Assembly: GCA_015056205.1 (NCBI GenBank)
Contig: SVGS01000022.1
Span: forward strand, 1-60,324
Length of the DNA stretch: 60,324 nucleotides
Source: Clostridiales bacterium
GTDB taxonomy: Bacteria; Bacillota; Clostridia; Christensenellales; Aristaeellaceae
Direction of reading: 5' to 3'
Position 1 is the first letter of the stretch. Every line of letters starts with the position of its first letter. The position numbers and the translations under genes were made by a program. The notes under the pieces are model-generated. The model saw nothing but the letters and a program-made list of their open reading frames with translations, ran no database searches and had not been told where the DNA came from. Positions 41,181 to 50,984 of this stretch are shown here, piece after piece.

Positions 41181-41916
41181 GGAACTGACGCTGGAGGAAA
41201 TTCACGCGGAGCTGCTGGAGCAGCTCCGTGATATTGCGTCTGTGTGCAGGCGGCATGGGATCGAATACAATCTGATGTGCGGCACGCTGCTGGGAAGTAT
41301 TCGGCATCAGGGGTTTATTCCCTGGGATGACGACGTGGACCTGCTGATGACCCGGGATGAATTTACCCGGTTTCGGAAGGTATATCCGAAGGAATGCGAT
41401 CCGCGTTTTGAACTGACGTATCTGGATACATGGACGCCGAGGGTCATGAACCGGGATCCGGAGAAGGCAGCTGCCTTTACGGATCTTTTCATTCTGGACT
41501 GCCTGCCGCCGGAAGGCTGGCGGCGGAAACTGCACCTGCTGCATCTGCACCTTCTGCAGGGGATGATGAAGAAGAATGTGGATTACAGCAGGTTCGGCCT
41601 GAAAAACCGGATTCTGCTGCGGGTTACCCATGTGATGGGACTGCCTTTCTCCTATGCCTGGAAGGCCCGGCGGTATGAGGCGGTATCCACGCGCTTCAGG
41701 ACCGGTGAGGATCTGCATATGTCCAACGGCGCTTTTGAGCTGATGACGCATGTATGGCATCCGGAGCAGTTCCGGGAGAAGATTCCGGGCCCCTTCGAAG
41801 GCGGAGAGTATCTGATTCCGAAGCGGTATGACGAGGTCCTGACCGTGCTCTTCGGTCCGGATTACATGACGCCCCCGCCGGAAAATGAACGGGTGGCCAA
41901 ACATCTGGATGTGTGA
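41173..41916 (+). CDS. LicD family protein (phosphocholine/phosphosugar transferase)
   Basis: 247 residues from ATG 41173. The LicD nucleotidyltransferase-like signature is present: YNLMCGTLLGSIRHQGFIPWDDDVDLLMTRDEF, with the three aspartates that bind metal, and RYDEVLTVLFGPDYM near the end. LicD-like proteins transfer phosphocholine or other phospho-alcohol groups from a CDP-activated donor to cell-surface glycans. No choline-activation genes (licA/licC) are in the window, so the donor may differ. It belongs to the sugar transferase-transketolase operon. Confidence 0.9.
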   Translation: MSKELTLEEIHAELLEQLRDIASVCRRHGIEYNLMCGTLLGSIRHQGFIPWDDDVDLLMTRDEFTRFRKVYPKECDPRFELTYLDTWTPRVMNRDPEKAAAFTDLFILDCLPPEGWRRKLHLLHLHLLQGMMKKNVDYSRFGLKNRILLRVTHVMGLPFSYAWKARRYEAVSTRFRTGEDLHMSNGAFELMTHVWHPEQFREKIPGPFEGGEYLIPKRYDEVLTVLFGPDYMTPPPENERVAKHLDV

Positions 41917-41933
41917 AAGGATTCCGCAGCTTC

Positions 41934-42740
41934 ATGGAAATGTATTTTTGCCCCCTGTATTCCGGCTCCAGCGGGAACGCGCTGTTTGTCCAGTATGGCA
42001 GCACCCGTCTTCTGATTGATGCCGGAAAGCCCGGAAAGGCGGTGGAAGAGGCGCTGAAGGCGATCGGAGTGCCTCCGGAAAGCCTCAGCGGCGTGCTGAT
42101 TACGCATGAACATTCCGATCATATTGCCGGTGCCGGCGTGCTGGCCCGCAGATTCCGGCTGCCGCTGTATGCTACGGCGGAAACCTGGAAAGCCATGGAG
42201 GAGAAGATCGGAAAAGTGCCTCCGGAGCAGCGGCACGAGTTCTACGCGGGTCAGGAGTTCTGGCTGGGGGATATCGGCGTATCGCCTTTTTCCATTCCGC
42301 ATGACGCGGCGGATCCGGTGGGGTACCGGCTCTGGGGCGGCAGCGTCAGCATCAGCACCGCGACGGATCTGGGCCATTTCTCGCAGGATGTGTTTGACCA
42401 TATCCGGGGGAGCGATCTGGTACTGCTGGAGAGCAATCATGATCCGGCCATGCTGCGCGCGAATCCGCATTACAGTCCGGCACTGAAAAGCCGGATTCTG
42501 GGGGACCGGGGTCATCTGAGCAACGAAGCCTGCGCCGCGGCGCTGCTGCACCTGGCCTATGCGGGCACCCGCCATGTGATTCTGGGCCATCTGAGCGGGG
42601 AGAACAACCTTCCGGCGCTGGCCCGCCGGGTATCCGCCGGGATGCTGGAACGGGAAGGCATACGTCCGGGGGAGGACATGTTTCTGCAGGTGGCGCTGCG
42701 CGATGAAGTCGGTCAGGTATATACGCTGAAAAAACCCTGA
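41934..42740 (+). CDS. MBL-fold exonuclease-like protein YycJ/WalJ
   Basis: 268 residues; start ambiguous between ATG 41934, ATG 41940 and GTG 41913. The N-terminal FCPLYSGSSGNALFV is diagnostic for the YycJ/WalJ group. The metal motif ITHEHSDHIAG, SIPHDAADPVGY, TDLGHFS and LESNHDP complete a two-metal active site. YycJ-like proteins act as 5' exonucleases in DNA repair or influence cell division and wall metabolism through WalRK in some Bacillota. WalRK is not present here. It sits between the LicD and ABC-F genes in what seems one transcript. Confidence 0.9.
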   Translation: MEMYFCPLYSGSSGNALFVQYGSTRLLIDAGKPGKAVEEALKAIGVPPESLSGVLITHEHSDHIAGAGVLARRFRLPLYATAETWKAMEEKIGKVPPEQRHEFYAGQEFWLGDIGVSPFSIPHDAADPVGYRLWGGSVSISTATDLGHFSQDVFDHIRGSDLVLLESNHDPAMLRANPHYSPALKSRILGDRGHLSNEACAAALLHLAYAGTRHVILGHLSGENNLPALARRVSAGMLEREGIRPGEDMFLQVALRDEVGQVYTLKKP

Positions 42741-42759
42741 AGGGATTTGAGGAGGTTCC

Positions 42760-44664
42760 ATGATTCTGCTGTCTGTACAGGATATCCGGAAAAGCTTCGG
42801 CGGCCATGAGGTCCTGAAGAAGGTTTCCTTTACCCTGCAGGAAGGGGAACGCATGGGACTGGTCGGGGTCAACGGAAGCGGAAAAAGCACCCTGATGAAG
42901 ATTATCGCCGGGCAGGAGACGGCGGACGACGGCCAGATCAGCATACAGAAGGGCCTGCGGGTCGGCTATATGGCCCAGCAGGGAGATCTGTCCGGCGGGG
43001 AAACCGTGCAGGAAGCTCTCGAGAGCGTTTTCGCGCCCCTGCAGGCGATGGAAGCGGAGCTTCGGGAGCTGGAGGAGGAAATGGCCCGGAGCGGCGGGGA
43101 TCCGGAAACGCTGCGCCGCCTGGGAAGCCGGTACGATACGCTGACCCGGACTTTTGAACGGGAAAACGGATACGGCTGGCGCAGCGCGGTGGAAGGGGTC
43201 CTGGCGGGTCTCGGGCTCCGGGAATACCGGGACCGGAAGACTGCGCTGCTTTCCGGGGGCGAACGCACCCGCCTGAGCCTCGGGCGGCTTTTGCTGACCG
43301 AACCGGACCTGTTGCTGCTGGATGAACCGACCAACCATCTGGATCTGAAGAGCATTGCCTGGCTGGAGAATACGCTGTCCGCCTGGCGGGGAGCGGTGCT
43401 GGTGATCAGCCATGACCGGTACTTTCTGGATCACGTCTGCGGCCGCATGGCGGAGCTTCTGATGGGCACGCTGGAAACCTATACCGGAAACTATACGGAA
43501 TATCTGGAAAAACGGACGGCGGTTTACGAAACCCGGATGAAAGCCTGGCAGGCGCAGCAGAAGGAAATTGCCCGGCAGGAGGCAATCATTGCCACCTACC
43601 GGAGGTTTAACCGGGAAAAGAGTATCCGGGCGGCGGAAAGCCGGGAAAAGCGGCTGGAGAAGATGGAGCGCCTGGAGCGGCCACAGGAGGAAGGCAGCGT
43701 CCGGTTCCGATTTGAAACCCGGCGGAGGACCGGGGAGGACGTGCTGACGCTGGAGGAGCTGAAAAAAAGCTATGACGGGCGCCTGCTTTTTGATCATCTG
43801 AAGCTGCTTGTGCGGGCGGGAGACCGGATCGCCCTGATTGGCGACAACGGCACCGGAAAATCCACCCTGCTGAAATGCCTGGTGGGGGAGGAAAAGGCCG
43901 ACGCGGGCGTGATTCGCTGGGGAGCCGGGGTGGATCTGGGCTATTACGATCAGCATCAGGCCGGGCTGCATGAGAATAAAACGGTGCTCGAGGAGGTCTG
44001 GGACCGGTTTCCGCGGCTGGAACAGTATGAAGTGAGAGGCGCGCTGGGCCTGTTTCTGTTTACAGGAGACGAGGTGTTTGAACCGGTTCATACGCTGAGC
44101 GGAGGAGAAAGAGGACGGGTCTGCCTGACGGAGCTGATGCTGCGGAAGGACAACGTGCTGCTATTGGATGAGCCGACCAACCATCTGGACATGGACAGCC
44201 GCGAGGTGCTGGAAGCGGCTCTGGCGGATTTTGAGGGGACCATTATCGCCGTCAGTCATGACCGCTATTTTATCAACCGCTTCGCGGAGAAGGTCTGCGT
44301 GCTGGAGGACGGCCGGCTGAAGGAATATATCGGCAATTATGACCGCTACTTTGAAAAGGCTTCGCGGGACGCGGAACCGGACGCGCTGCCTCCGGGCATG
44401 ACCCGCACCGCGGCGGAAAAGGAAAAAAAGCGGGACCGGGAGGAAAAACGAAGGCTGAAAGAAGCGGCCGACCGGCTGAAGGAAACCGAGAAACAGATTG
44501 CGGAGGCGGAAGCCGAACGCTCCCGCCTGGAGGCCGCGCTGGCGGAACCGGACACATACCGGGATCCGGAAAAGGCGGCGGAGATGAGCCGGCGGTATCA
44601 TGAACTGGAAGAGGAGATTGACGGCCTGTACGGGATCTGGGAAAAGCTCGCGGAGGAGACTTAG
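42760..44664 (+). CDS. ABC-F family ATPase (YdiF-like translation factor)
   Basis: 634 residues with GAGGAGG before the ATG. Two ABC domains in one chain without membrane segments: Walker A GVNGSGKST and GDNGTGKST, signatures LSGGERTRLSLG and LSGGERGRVCL, Walker B LLLLDEPTNHLDL and VLLLDEPTNHLDM. A basic linker between them (YRRFNREKSIRAAESREKRLEKMERL) is the P-site-tRNA interaction motif. A C-terminal coiled coil (about 535-634) is present. ABC-F proteins act on stalled ribosomes or confer antibiotic protection. Its spacing to the ribosomal operon is coincidental or functional; it ends at a strong terminator. Confidence 0.93.
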   Translation: MILLSVQDIRKSFGGHEVLKKVSFTLQEGERMGLVGVNGSGKSTLMKIIAGQETADDGQISIQKGLRVGYMAQQGDLSGGETVQEALESVFAPLQAMEAELRELEEEMARSGGDPETLRRLGSRYDTLTRTFERENGYGWRSAVEGVLAGLGLREYRDRKTALLSGGERTRLSLGRLLLTEPDLLLLDEPTNHLDLKSIAWLENTLSAWRGAVLVISHDRYFLDHVCGRMAELLMGTLETYTGNYTEYLEKRTAVYETRMKAWQAQQKEIARQEAIIATYRRFNREKSIRAAESREKRLEKMERLERPQEEGSVRFRFETRRRTGEDVLTLEELKKSYDGRLLFDHLKLLVRAGDRIALIGDNGTGKSTLLKCLVGEEKADAGVIRWGAGVDLGYYDQHQAGLHENKTVLEEVWDRFPRLEQYEVRGALGLFLFTGDEVFEPVHTLSGGERGRVCLTELMLRKDNVLLLDEPTNHLDMDSREVLEAALADFEGTIIAVSHDRYFINRFAEKVCVLEDGRLKEYIGNYDRYFEKASRDAEPDALPPGMTRTAAEKEKKRDREEKRRLKEAADRLKETEKQIAEAEAERSRLEAALAEPDTYRDPEKAAEMSRRYHELEEEIDGLYGIWEKLAEET

Positions 44665-44665
44665 G

Positions 44666-44698
44666 ATATGGACACGCTGAAAAGCGTGTCCATATTTC
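44666..44698 (+). terminator. Terminator of the soj-to-ABC-F transcript
   Basis: A perfect 13-bp stem, ATATGGACACGCT (44666-44678) with AGCGTGTCCATAT (44683-44695), GAAA tetraloop and TTTCT tail, right after the ABC-F stop. Confidence 0.9.
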
Positions 44699-44909
44699 TG
44701 CCCTTCAACCGTTGATAATAAAGCATATCATGAAAGGAAAAAGGGAAAACGTGAAAATCAATCCGTAAAAAGAGGGGAAAACACAAAAAACGCGACACAC
44801 CCGTTGCAGTGTACAAAAGAAAAAGCCGGGAGTGTCGAAAATACAGGGATGTCGGAAAAAACAGACTCAAAAATCATCCAATTTTTTTTGAAAAAACCCG
44901 TAAAACCTC
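44699..44909. other. AT-rich intergenic region, no gene seen
   Basis: A stretch of about 210 bases with A-runs and T-runs (for example 44882-44889), below the GC content around it. I see no coding frame with a ribosome binding site and no RNA gene. It may contain an UP-type element for the ribosomal promoter. Confidence 0.4.
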
Positions 44910-44938
44910 TTGAAAAGGGAACGGGCTTCATGTATAAT
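44910..44938 (+). promoter_or_regulatory. Promoter of the S10-spc ribosomal operon
   Basis: TTGAAA (44910-44915), a 17-bp spacer and consensus TATAAT (44933-44938), preceded by A/T tracts. It leaves a leader of about 165 bases before rpsJ. Confidence 0.85.
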
Positions 44939-44944
44939 TCACCT

Positions 44945-45098
44945 GTTGTCTGTTTAGGGATGAAGCGGTAAGTTGCCGTCCGGCCAGACGGGTAATTATC
45001 GCGGACCAGCCCGCTAATCGGGCGACGGACTCGAAGGCGCCGGAGCGGATCTGCACCTGCAGTGGATCCCCGGAGCGCGTAAGAGAACGAAAATCAAG
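44945..45098 (+). promoter_or_regulatory. Structured leader of the S10 operon, candidate r-protein control element
   Basis: Three hairpins can be drawn: CCGTC/GACGG (44976-44980 with 44987-44991), GCCCG/CGGGC with loop CTAAT (45009-45023), and a longer one around GGATC/GATCC (45047-45051 with 45065-45069), extended by CCGG/CCGG and GCG/CGC arms. CCGGAGCG occurs at both sides of the third. The stretch is GC-rich, non-coding and ends before AAGGAGG. In E. coli L4 regulates this operon through its leader; whether that applies here is inference. Confidence 0.45.
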
Positions 45099-45111
45099 GA
45101 GGTTAACAGGA

Positions 45112-45420
45112 ATGGCCAACCAGAAAATCCGTATCAAGCTGAAGAGCTACGAGCACAAACTGATCGATCAGAGCGCGGAGCGGATCGTGGAAACCGCGAA
45201 GCGCACAGGTGCCCGTGTCTCCGGTCCGATTCCGCTCCCCACGGAGAAGGAAATCGTCACCATCCTTCGCGCTGTGCATAAGTACAAGGACAGCCGCGAA
45301 CAGTTCGAGCGCCGTACCCATAAGCGGCTGATCGACATCCTGAATCCCAATCCCAAGACGGTGGACGCCATGATGAAGCTTGATCTTCCTGCTGGTGTCG
45401 AAATCGAAATGAAACTGTGA
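45112..45420 (+). CDS. rpsJ: 30S ribosomal protein S10
   Basis: 102 residues, full length, behind AAGGAGG. It has the S10/NusE body: [29 protein letters not shown], the loop [10 protein letters not shown], and [21 protein letters not shown]. It binds 16S rRNA in the 30S head and, with NusB, acts in antitermination. It is the first gene of the operon. Confidence 0.98.
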   Translation: MANQKIRIKLKSYEHKLIDQSAERIVETAKRTGARVSGPIPLPTEKEIVTILRAVHKYKDSREQFERRTHKRLIDILNPNPKTVDAMMKLDLPAGVEIEMKL

Positions 45421-45439
45421 GGCAGGAGGAACGACAGAT

Positions 45440-46081
45440 ATGAAGAAAGCGATCGTGGGCAAAAAGATCGGAATGACGCAGGTCTTCGCGGAAGACGGCC
45501 GTCTGGTACCGGTCACCGTGATTGAAGCGGGCCCCTGCACGGTAGTGCAGACCAAGAACAAGGAAAGCGACGGTTATGAAGCCGTCCAGGTTGGCTTCGG
45601 TGAGCTGACGGAGAACCGGGCCAAGAAGCTGCTGAACAAGCCCGAACTCGGGCACTTCAAGAAGGCGGGCGTGGAAGCGAAGCGCACGCTGCGGGAATTC
45701 CGTTTTGATGACTGCTCCGGCTACAAAGTGGGCGACGTGCTCAAGTGCGACCAGTTCGCTCAGGGAGACCGGATCGACATCACCGGCACCAGCAAGGGTC
45801 ATGGCTACACCGGCGCCATTCAGCGCTGGAATCAGCACACCGGTCCCATGGCGCATGGTTCCAAGTATCACCGCGGCGTCGGTTCTCTGAGCGCGAACTC
45901 TGACCCCAGCCGGGTGTTCAAGAACAAGCACATGGCGGGTCACTACGGTGTGGATCGTGTGACTGTGCAGAACCTGGAAGTCGTCCAGGTGGACGCGGAA
46001 CGCAACCTGTTGCTGGTGAAGGGCGCAGTGCCCGGCCCCAACGAAGGCCTGCTGATCATCCGCGACACCTGCAAGGCCTGA
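45440..46081 (+). CDS. rplC: 50S ribosomal protein L3
   Basis: 213 residues, 19 bases after rpsJ, with AGGCAGGAGG before the ATG. Diagnostic KKIGMTQVF at the N-terminus and the central extension [30 protein letters not shown] that reaches the peptidyl transferase centre. An early 23S assembly protein. Confidence 0.98.
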   Translation: MKKAIVGKKIGMTQVFAEDGRLVPVTVIEAGPCTVVQTKNKESDGYEAVQVGFGELTENRAKKLLNKPELGHFKKAGVEAKRTLREFRFDDCSGYKVGDVLKCDQFAQGDRIDITGTSKGHGYTGAIQRWNQHTGPMAHGSKYHRGVGSLSANSDPSRVFKNKHMAGHYGVDRVTVQNLEVVQVDAERNLLLVKGAVPGPNEGLLIIRDTCKA

Positions 46082-46100
46082 GCAAGGAGGAAAGTGAAAG

Positions 46101-46724
46101 ATGCCTAAGACTGCTCTGTATAATATGGAAGGAAAGGCCATCGGCGAGGTGGAGCTGAGCGAGGAAATCTTCGCGGCGCCCATCAACGAAGCGGCAATGC
46201 ATCTGATGGTTCGTTCCTATCTGGCCGCGCAGCGGCAGGGCACCCAGAGCGCCCTGACCCGCGGAGAGGTTCGCGGAGGCGGACGGAAAATCTATCGTCA
46301 GAAGGGCACCGGTAATGCCCGGCACCATGGCAACCGCGCTCCCCAGTTCAAACATGGCGGCGTGGTCTTCGCTCCCAAGCCCCGGGATTATACCCTGAGC
46401 GTGAACAAGAAGGTTCGCCGGCTGGCGTTCAGAAGCGCCATGACCGCGAAGCTGAACGCGGGGGAAATCGTCGTGGTGGACGCGCTGGAGCTGAAGGAAG
46501 CCAAGACGAAGCTGATGGCTCAGGTTCTGAAGAACCTCCAGGCGGAAAAGAAAGCCCTGGTGGTGCTCCCCGCTCCGGAAGAGAAGGTGGACCGCGCCGC
46601 GGCCAACCTGGCTCAGGCCAAGGTCAGCTACGTGAACACCCTGAACGTGTACGACATCCTGAACGCCGGTAAGCTGGTGCTGACCAAGGCGGCGAAGGAA
46701 TCCGTCGAGGAGGTGTACGCATAA
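46101..46724 (+). CDS. rplD: 50S ribosomal protein L4
   Basis: 207 residues behind AAGGAGG. The tunnel-lining loop is seen in [31 protein letters not shown] sequence, where macrolide resistance mutations arise in other bacteria. In E. coli L4 is the autoregulator of this operon. The last base overlaps the rplW start (TAATG). Confidence 0.98.
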   Translation: MPKTALYNMEGKAIGEVELSEEIFAAPINEAAMHLMVRSYLAAQRQGTQSALTRGEVRGGGRKIYRQKGTGNARHHGNRAPQFKHGGVVFAPKPRDYTLSVNKKVRRLAFRSAMTAKLNAGEIVVVDALELKEAKTKLMAQVLKNLQAEKKALVVLPAPEEKVDRAAANLAQAKVSYVNTLNVYDILNAGKLVLTKAAKESVEEVYA

Positions 46725-47029
46725 TGAAGGATCCTCATGATATCATCAAGCGCCCCATCCTGACGGAAAAGGCGTATGAAGGCATTGAAGAGAAGCGCTA
46801 TGTCTTCGAAGTGGACATCCGGGCCAACAAAGCGGAAATCAAGAGCGCTGTTGAGTCGGTCTTCGCGGAAGACGGCGTGAAGGTTGCTAAGGTCAACACG
46901 CTGCGCACCATCGGAAAGATGAAGCGGCAGGGAAGAACCCAGGGTATGACCCCCGAAACCAAGAAGGCCTATGTGATTCTGAAGAAGGACTCCAAGCCCA
47001 TTAAGTTCTTCGAAGGCATGGCCCAGTAA
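46724..47029 (+). CDS. rplW: 50S ribosomal protein L23
   Basis: 101 residues; starts one base into the rplD stop. Motifs [36 protein letters not shown] and the extended loop [11 protein letters not shown]. It sits at the tunnel exit and docks trigger factor and SRP. Confidence 0.97.
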   Translation: MKDPHDIIKRPILTEKAYEGIEEKRYVFEVDIRANKAEIKSAVESVFAEDGVKVAKVNTLRTIGKMKRQGRTQGMTPETKKAYVILKKDSKPIKFFEGMAQ

Positions 47030-47051
47030 GCTGAAGGGAGGAGACGAAACA

Positions 47052-47885
47052 ATGGCTATTCGTGTTTACAAGCCGACTTCGCCCGCCCGGCGGTTTATGT
47101 CGGTTCTGACCTATGAAGAGGTCACCAAGAAAGCCCCTGAAAAGAGCCTGACGGAAGTTCTGAAGAAGAATTCGGGCCGGAACAATCAGGGCAAGATCAC
47201 CGTTCGCCATCAGGGCGGCGGCAACAAGGTAAAGTACCGGATCATCGACTTCAAGCGTGACAAGGTGGACATTCCCGCCAAGGTCAACGCCATCGAATAC
47301 GATCCGAACCGCAGCGCCTTTATCGCGCTTCTGTTCTACGCGGACGGAGAAAAGCGCTACATCCTGGCGCCTCTGGGACTGAAAGTCGGCGATACCGTGA
47401 TCTCCAGTGACACGGCGGATATCAAGCCCGGCAACACGCTCCCGATCAGCAACATCCCCGTGGGTACGCTGATTCACAATCTGGAGCTGAAGCCCGGCCG
47501 CGGCGGCCAGCTGGTTCGCAGCGCCGGTATGAGCGCCCAGCTGATGGCGAAGGAAAACGGTTACGCGCAGGTTCGTCTGCCCAGCGGTGAAATGCGGAAG
47601 CTGCCCCTGAACGCGAAAGCGACCATCGGCACCGTAGGCAACACGGATCATGAGAATGTCCGGCTGGGAAAAGCCGGCCGGGTTCGCCACATGGGCGTTC
47701 GTCCCACCGTTCGCGGCGTGGTTATGAATCCCTGTGATCATCCTCATGGCGGCGGCGAAGGCAAGAGCCCCGTGGGTATGCCCGCTCCCGTTACTCCCTG
47801 GGGTAAGCCCGCTCTGGGTCTGAAGACCAGGAAGCATAAGAAGTACAGCAACAAGATGATCGTCAAGCGCGCCGGAAAGAAGTAA
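47052..47885 (+). CDS. rplB: 50S ribosomal protein L2
   Basis: 277 residues behind [18 protein letters not shown] at the N-terminus; near the C-terminus [15 protein letters not shown] holds the histidine needed for peptidyl transfer, followed by the basic tail. Primary 23S binder and important for 30S-50S association. Confidence 0.98.
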   Translation: MAIRVYKPTSPARRFMSVLTYEEVTKKAPEKSLTEVLKKNSGRNNQGKITVRHQGGGNKVKYRIIDFKRDKVDIPAKVNAIEYDPNRSAFIALLFYADGEKRYILAPLGLKVGDTVISSDTADIKPGNTLPISNIPVGTLIHNLELKPGRGGQLVRSAGMSAQLMAKENGYAQVRLPSGEMRKLPLNAKATIGTVGNTDHENVRLGKAGRVRHMGVRPTVRGVVMNPCDHPHGGGEGKSPVGMPAPVTPWGKPALGLKTRKHKKYSNKMIVKRAGKK

Positions 47886-47935
47886 GCGCTTTGGAAAAGA
47901 ACCTGTCATAAGCAGGAAGGAGGCAGCGACAACAC

Positions 47936-48214
47936 ATGAGTCGTTCCATTAAAAAGGGCCCTTATGTCGAGGGCGCGCTGATGAAGCGCATTACGGAAAT
48001 GAACGCTTCCGGCAAGAAGGCAGTCGTGAAGACCTGGAGCCGCTCCAGCACCATCTTCCCGGAATTCGTCGGACATACCGTGGCCGTGCATGACGGACGG
48101 AAACACGTTCCGGTCTATGTGACGGAAGACATGGTAGGACATAAGCTGGGCGAGTTCGCCCCGACCCGCACGTTCCGCGGTCATGCGGGAGACAAGAACA
48201 GCAACCGCAAATAA
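47936..48214 (+). CDS. rpsS: 30S ribosomal protein S19
   Basis: 92 residues, normal length, behind [27 protein letters not shown], then [41 protein letters not shown] are the S19 hallmarks. It forms a pair with S13, whose gene is not in this window. Confidence 0.98.
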   Translation: MSRSIKKGPYVEGALMKRITEMNASGKKAVVKTWSRSSTIFPEFVGHTVAVHDGRKHVPVYVTEDMVGHKLGEFAPTRTFRGHAGDKNSNRK

Positions 48215-48235
48215 GCGAGAGGAGTTGAGACAAAG

Positions 48236-48619
48236 ATGGCTACCCGTACCAAGGAAAAAGCAGCCGCCCGCAAGGCAAACGCTGACAAGCGGCCTCAGGC
48301 TCATGCCAAGTATGTCCGCATCTCTCCTCGCAAGGTCAAGATCGTGATCGATCTGATCCGCGGTAAGAACGTGGACGAAGCTCTGGCCATTCTGCAGTAT
48401 ACGCCGAAGGCGGCCAGCCCGCTGGTGATGAAGGTGCTGAACAGCGCCATCGCCAACGCGGTGAACAATCAGGAACTGAACCGTCAGAACCTCTATGTCG
48501 CAGAAGTGTATGCGAACCCCGGTCCCACACTGAAGCGCTATGTTGCCCGCAGCCGCGGCAGCGCGTCCCCGATGCTCAAGCGCACCAGTCATATCAGCGT
48601 GGTGCTGGACCAGAAGTAA
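48236..48619 (+). CDS. rplV: 50S ribosomal protein L22
   Basis: 127 residues. [38 protein letters not shown], then the tunnel loop [26 protein letters not shown], where macrolide-resistance changes occur elsewhere. The N-terminus is slightly extended and lysine/alanine-rich. Confidence 0.97.
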   Translation: MATRTKEKAAARKANADKRPQAHAKYVRISPRKVKIVIDLIRGKNVDEALAILQYTPKAASPLVMKVLNSAIANAVNNQELNRQNLYVAEVYANPGPTLKRYVARSRGSASPMLKRTSHISVVLDQK

Positions 48620-48637
48620 GGCGAAGGAGGAGAAGAC

Positions 48638-49306
48638 ATGGGTCAGAAAGTTAATCCCCACGGCGCGCGCGTCGGCGTGATCTACGACTGGAGCACCCGC
48701 TGGTACGCCGGGAAAAAGGATTTTGCCAACAACCTGGTGGAAGATTACAAGCTTCGCAAAATGCTGAAGGAAAAGTACTTTGCCACCGGAATCAGCCACA
48801 TCGATATTGAGCGGACCGCTCAGACCATGACCGTGAATGTGTTTACCGCAAAGCCCGGCATGATCATCGGCCGCGGCGGCGCCGGCATCGAGGAACTGAA
48901 GAAGAATATCACCGAGTTCCTGGGCCGTCCCTGCCACATCAATGTGATGGAGATCAAGCAGCCTGACGCGGACGCTCAGCTGGTTGCGGAGAACATCGCT
49001 CAGCAGCTGGAAAAGCGGATCAGCTTCCGCCGGGCGCTGAAGCAGGCTCAGCAGCGCAGCATGAAGATTCCCGGAGTCAAGGGAATCAAGACCGCGGTCA
49101 GCGGCCGTCTGGGCGGCGCGGATATCGCCCGTACCGAGCACTATCATGACGGAAGCATTCCGCTGCAGACCCTGCGCGCGAACATTGACTACGGCTTTGC
49201 CGAAGCCAAGACCACTTATGGCCGTCTGGGCGTAAAAGTCTGGATCTATAAGGGACAGATTCTGCCCCGGGCCAAGAAGAACCCTGCCGGGAAGGAGGGG
49301 AAATAA
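48638..49306 (+). CDS. rpsC: 30S ribosomal protein S3
   Basis: 222 residues behind [22 protein letters not shown], a KH domain ([23 protein letters not shown]) and the C-terminal domain ([38 protein letters not shown]). It lines the mRNA entry and has helicase activity on the ribosome. Confidence 0.98.
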   Translation: MGQKVNPHGARVGVIYDWSTRWYAGKKDFANNLVEDYKLRKMLKEKYFATGISHIDIERTAQTMTVNVFTAKPGMIIGRGGAGIEELKKNITEFLGRPCHINVMEIKQPDADAQLVAENIAQQLEKRISFRRALKQAQQRSMKIPGVKGIKTAVSGRLGGADIARTEHYHDGSIPLQTLRANIDYGFAEAKTTYGRLGVKVWIYKGQILPRAKKNPAGKEGK

Positions 49307-49309
49307 GCC

Positions 49310-49753
49310 ATGTTGATGCCCAAGAGAGTAAAGCATCGTAAGCAGTTCCGCGGCCGCATGAAGGGCAGAGCCCAGCGGGGAAATACGCTGGCTTACGGCG
49401 AATATGGCCTGCAGGCGATGGAACCCCACTGGGTGACCAGCCAGCAGATTGAAGCGGCTCGTATTGCTCTGACCCGTTACACCAAGCGTGGCGGTCAGGT
49501 ATGGATCAAGATTTTCCCGGATAAGCCGGTTACGGCGAAGCCCGCTGAAACCCGCATGGGTTCCGGTAAAGGTGCTCCGGAGTACTGGGTAGCCGTGGTG
49601 AAGCCCGGTCGGGTGCTGTTCGAAATCGCAGGCGTCTCTGAGGAGATTGCCAGGGAAGCGCTCCGTCTGGCCAGCCACAAGCTGCCTCTGAAGACCAAGC
49701 TCATCATGAAGAGTGAAGAGCCCAAGACAGAAGCGGGTGGTGAAGAAGCATGA
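49310..49753 (+). CDS. rplP: 50S ribosomal protein L16
   Basis: 147 residues; [19 protein letters not shown] is the standard N-terminus, supporting ATG 49310. [24 protein letters not shown] and [23 protein letters not shown] follow. It helps place the A-site tRNA. It overlaps rpmC by four bases (ATGA). Confidence 0.98.
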   Translation: MLMPKRVKHRKQFRGRMKGRAQRGNTLAYGEYGLQAMEPHWVTSQQIEAARIALTRYTKRGGQVWIKIFPDKPVTAKPAETRMGSGKGAPEYWVAVVKPGRVLFEIAGVSEEIAREALRLASHKLPLKTKLIMKSEEPKTEAGGEEA

Positions 49754-49941
49754 AAGCGAACGAATTGACCGCTATGAGCAGGGAACAGCTGCAGGAGAAA
49801 GTAAAGGAACTGAAGAACGAGCTGTTCGGACTTCGCTTCCAGCTTGCCACAGGCCAGCTGCAGAACACCATGCAGATCAGTGAACTGAAACGCGATATCG
49901 CACGGTGCAAGACCGTCCTTCGTCAGAAGGATGAGGCCTGA
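49750..49941 (+). CDS. rpmC: 50S ribosomal protein L29
   Basis: 63 residues: two helices, [35 protein letters not shown] and [15 protein letters not shown]. Translationally coupled to rplP. Located near the tunnel exit. Confidence 0.97.
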   Translation: MKANELTAMSREQLQEKVKELKNELFGLRFQLATGQLQNTMQISELKRDIARCKTVLRQKDEA

Positions 49942-49967
49942 GATAGGGAAAGGAGGCAGCTGGAACG

Positions 49968-50225
49968 ATGGAAGAAAGAGGACTGCGTAAAACCCGGATC
50001 GGCGTTGTAATCAGCGATAAAATGGATAAGACCTGTGTTATCCAGATTAAAACCCGTGTCCGTCATCCCCTGTACGGGAAAATTATGAACCGCACAAGCA
50101 AGCTGAAGGTTCATGACGAGAAGAATGAATGCGGAATCGGTGATACCATTCGCGTAATGGAGACCCGGCCGCTGAGCAAGGATAAACGCTGGCGTCTGGT
50201 GGAAATCATCGAGAAGGCCAAGTAA
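49968..50225 (+). CDS. rpsQ: 30S ribosomal protein S17
   Basis: 85 residues behind [42 protein letters not shown], then [30 protein letters not shown]. An OB-fold primary binder of 16S rRNA. Confidence 0.97.
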   Translation: MEERGLRKTRIGVVISDKMDKTCVIQIKTRVRHPLYGKIMNRTSKLKVHDEKNECGIGDTIRVMETRPLSKDKRWRLVEIIEKAK

Positions 50226-50246
50226 GACAGAAAGGAAGTAACTGCT

Positions 50247-50615
50247 ATGATTCAGCCGCAAACCCGGCTTAAGGTGGCCGATAATTCCGGCGCCAAGGAA
50301 ATCATGTGCATCCGTGTTCTGGGCGGTTCTTTCCGGCGGGATGGCAGCATCGGTGACATCATCGTGGCCAGCGTCAAGTCCGCGACCCCCGGCGGTACCG
50401 TCAAGAAGGGAGAGGTCGTCAAGGCCGTAATCGTCCGGATGCGCAAGAACAAGCGCCGCCCCGACGGAAGCTACATCAAGTTCGATGATAATGCTGCCGT
50501 CATCATCAATGATCAGAAAATGCCCCGCGGGACCCGTATCTTTGGGCCTGTGGCTCGCGAGCTGCGTGAGAAGGATTTCATGAAGATCGTCTCTCTGGCT
50601 CCCGAAGTACTGTAA
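50247..50615 (+). CDS. rplN: 50S ribosomal protein L14
   Basis: 122 residues: [38 protein letters not shown] and [30 protein letters not shown]. The length and sequence are fully typical. It contacts the 30S at bridge B8 and binds silencing factor RsfS. Confidence 0.98.
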   Translation: MIQPQTRLKVADNSGAKEIMCIRVLGGSFRRDGSIGDIIVASVKSATPGGTVKKGEVVKAVIVRMRKNKRRPDGSYIKFDDNAAVIINDQKMPRGTRIFGPVARELREKDFMKIVSLAPEVL

Positions 50616-50630
50616 GGAGGCGGAACGGTA

Positions 50631-50966
50631 ATGCATGTAAAATCCAAAGATACCGTCATCGTGATCAGCGGCAAGGATAAGGGCAAGAAAGGCAAGATTT
50701 CCGCCGCCTATCCGAAGCTCGGCCGTGTGACAGTCGAAGGCGTTAACGTGGTCACCAAGCACCAGAAGGCCCGGAACGCCATGCAGCCCGGCGGCATCAT
50801 CCACAAGGAGATGCCCATTGACGCCAGCAACGTGATGCTGGTTTGCCCGAAGTGCGGAAAGCCGACCCGTGTTGCCCATAAGGTGGAGCGCGCGGCGGAC
50901 GATCAGGGCAAGATGAAGCGCAAGATGACGCGCGTCTGCAAGAAGTGCGGCGCTGATATTGACTGA
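50631..50966 (+). CDS. rplX: 50S ribosomal protein L24, with zinc-ribbon insert
   Basis: 111 residues behind AAGGAGGCG. A KOW motif ([38 protein letters not shown]) is followed by a CPKCGKP and CKKCG pair at the C-terminus that could bind zinc, as in many Gram-positive L24 proteins. It initiates 50S assembly. Confidence 0.97.
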   Translation: MHVKSKDTVIVISGKDKGKKGKISAAYPKLGRVTVEGVNVVTKHQKARNAMQPGGIIHKEMPIDASNVMLVCPKCGKPTRVAHKVERAADDQGKMKRKMTRVCKKCGADID

Positions 50967-50984
50967 TAAAGGAGGAAAGGCCCA

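Noticed and set aside
42352..44091. 579-residue open frame antisense to YycJ and ABC-F genes
   Set aside because: Covers two recognised genes and lacks any start signal or family resemblance.
44939..45111. tRNA or other stable RNA gene in the S10 leader
   Set aside because: No cloverleaf, T-loop GTTCGA or anticodon arm could be drawn; the hairpins fit a leader better.
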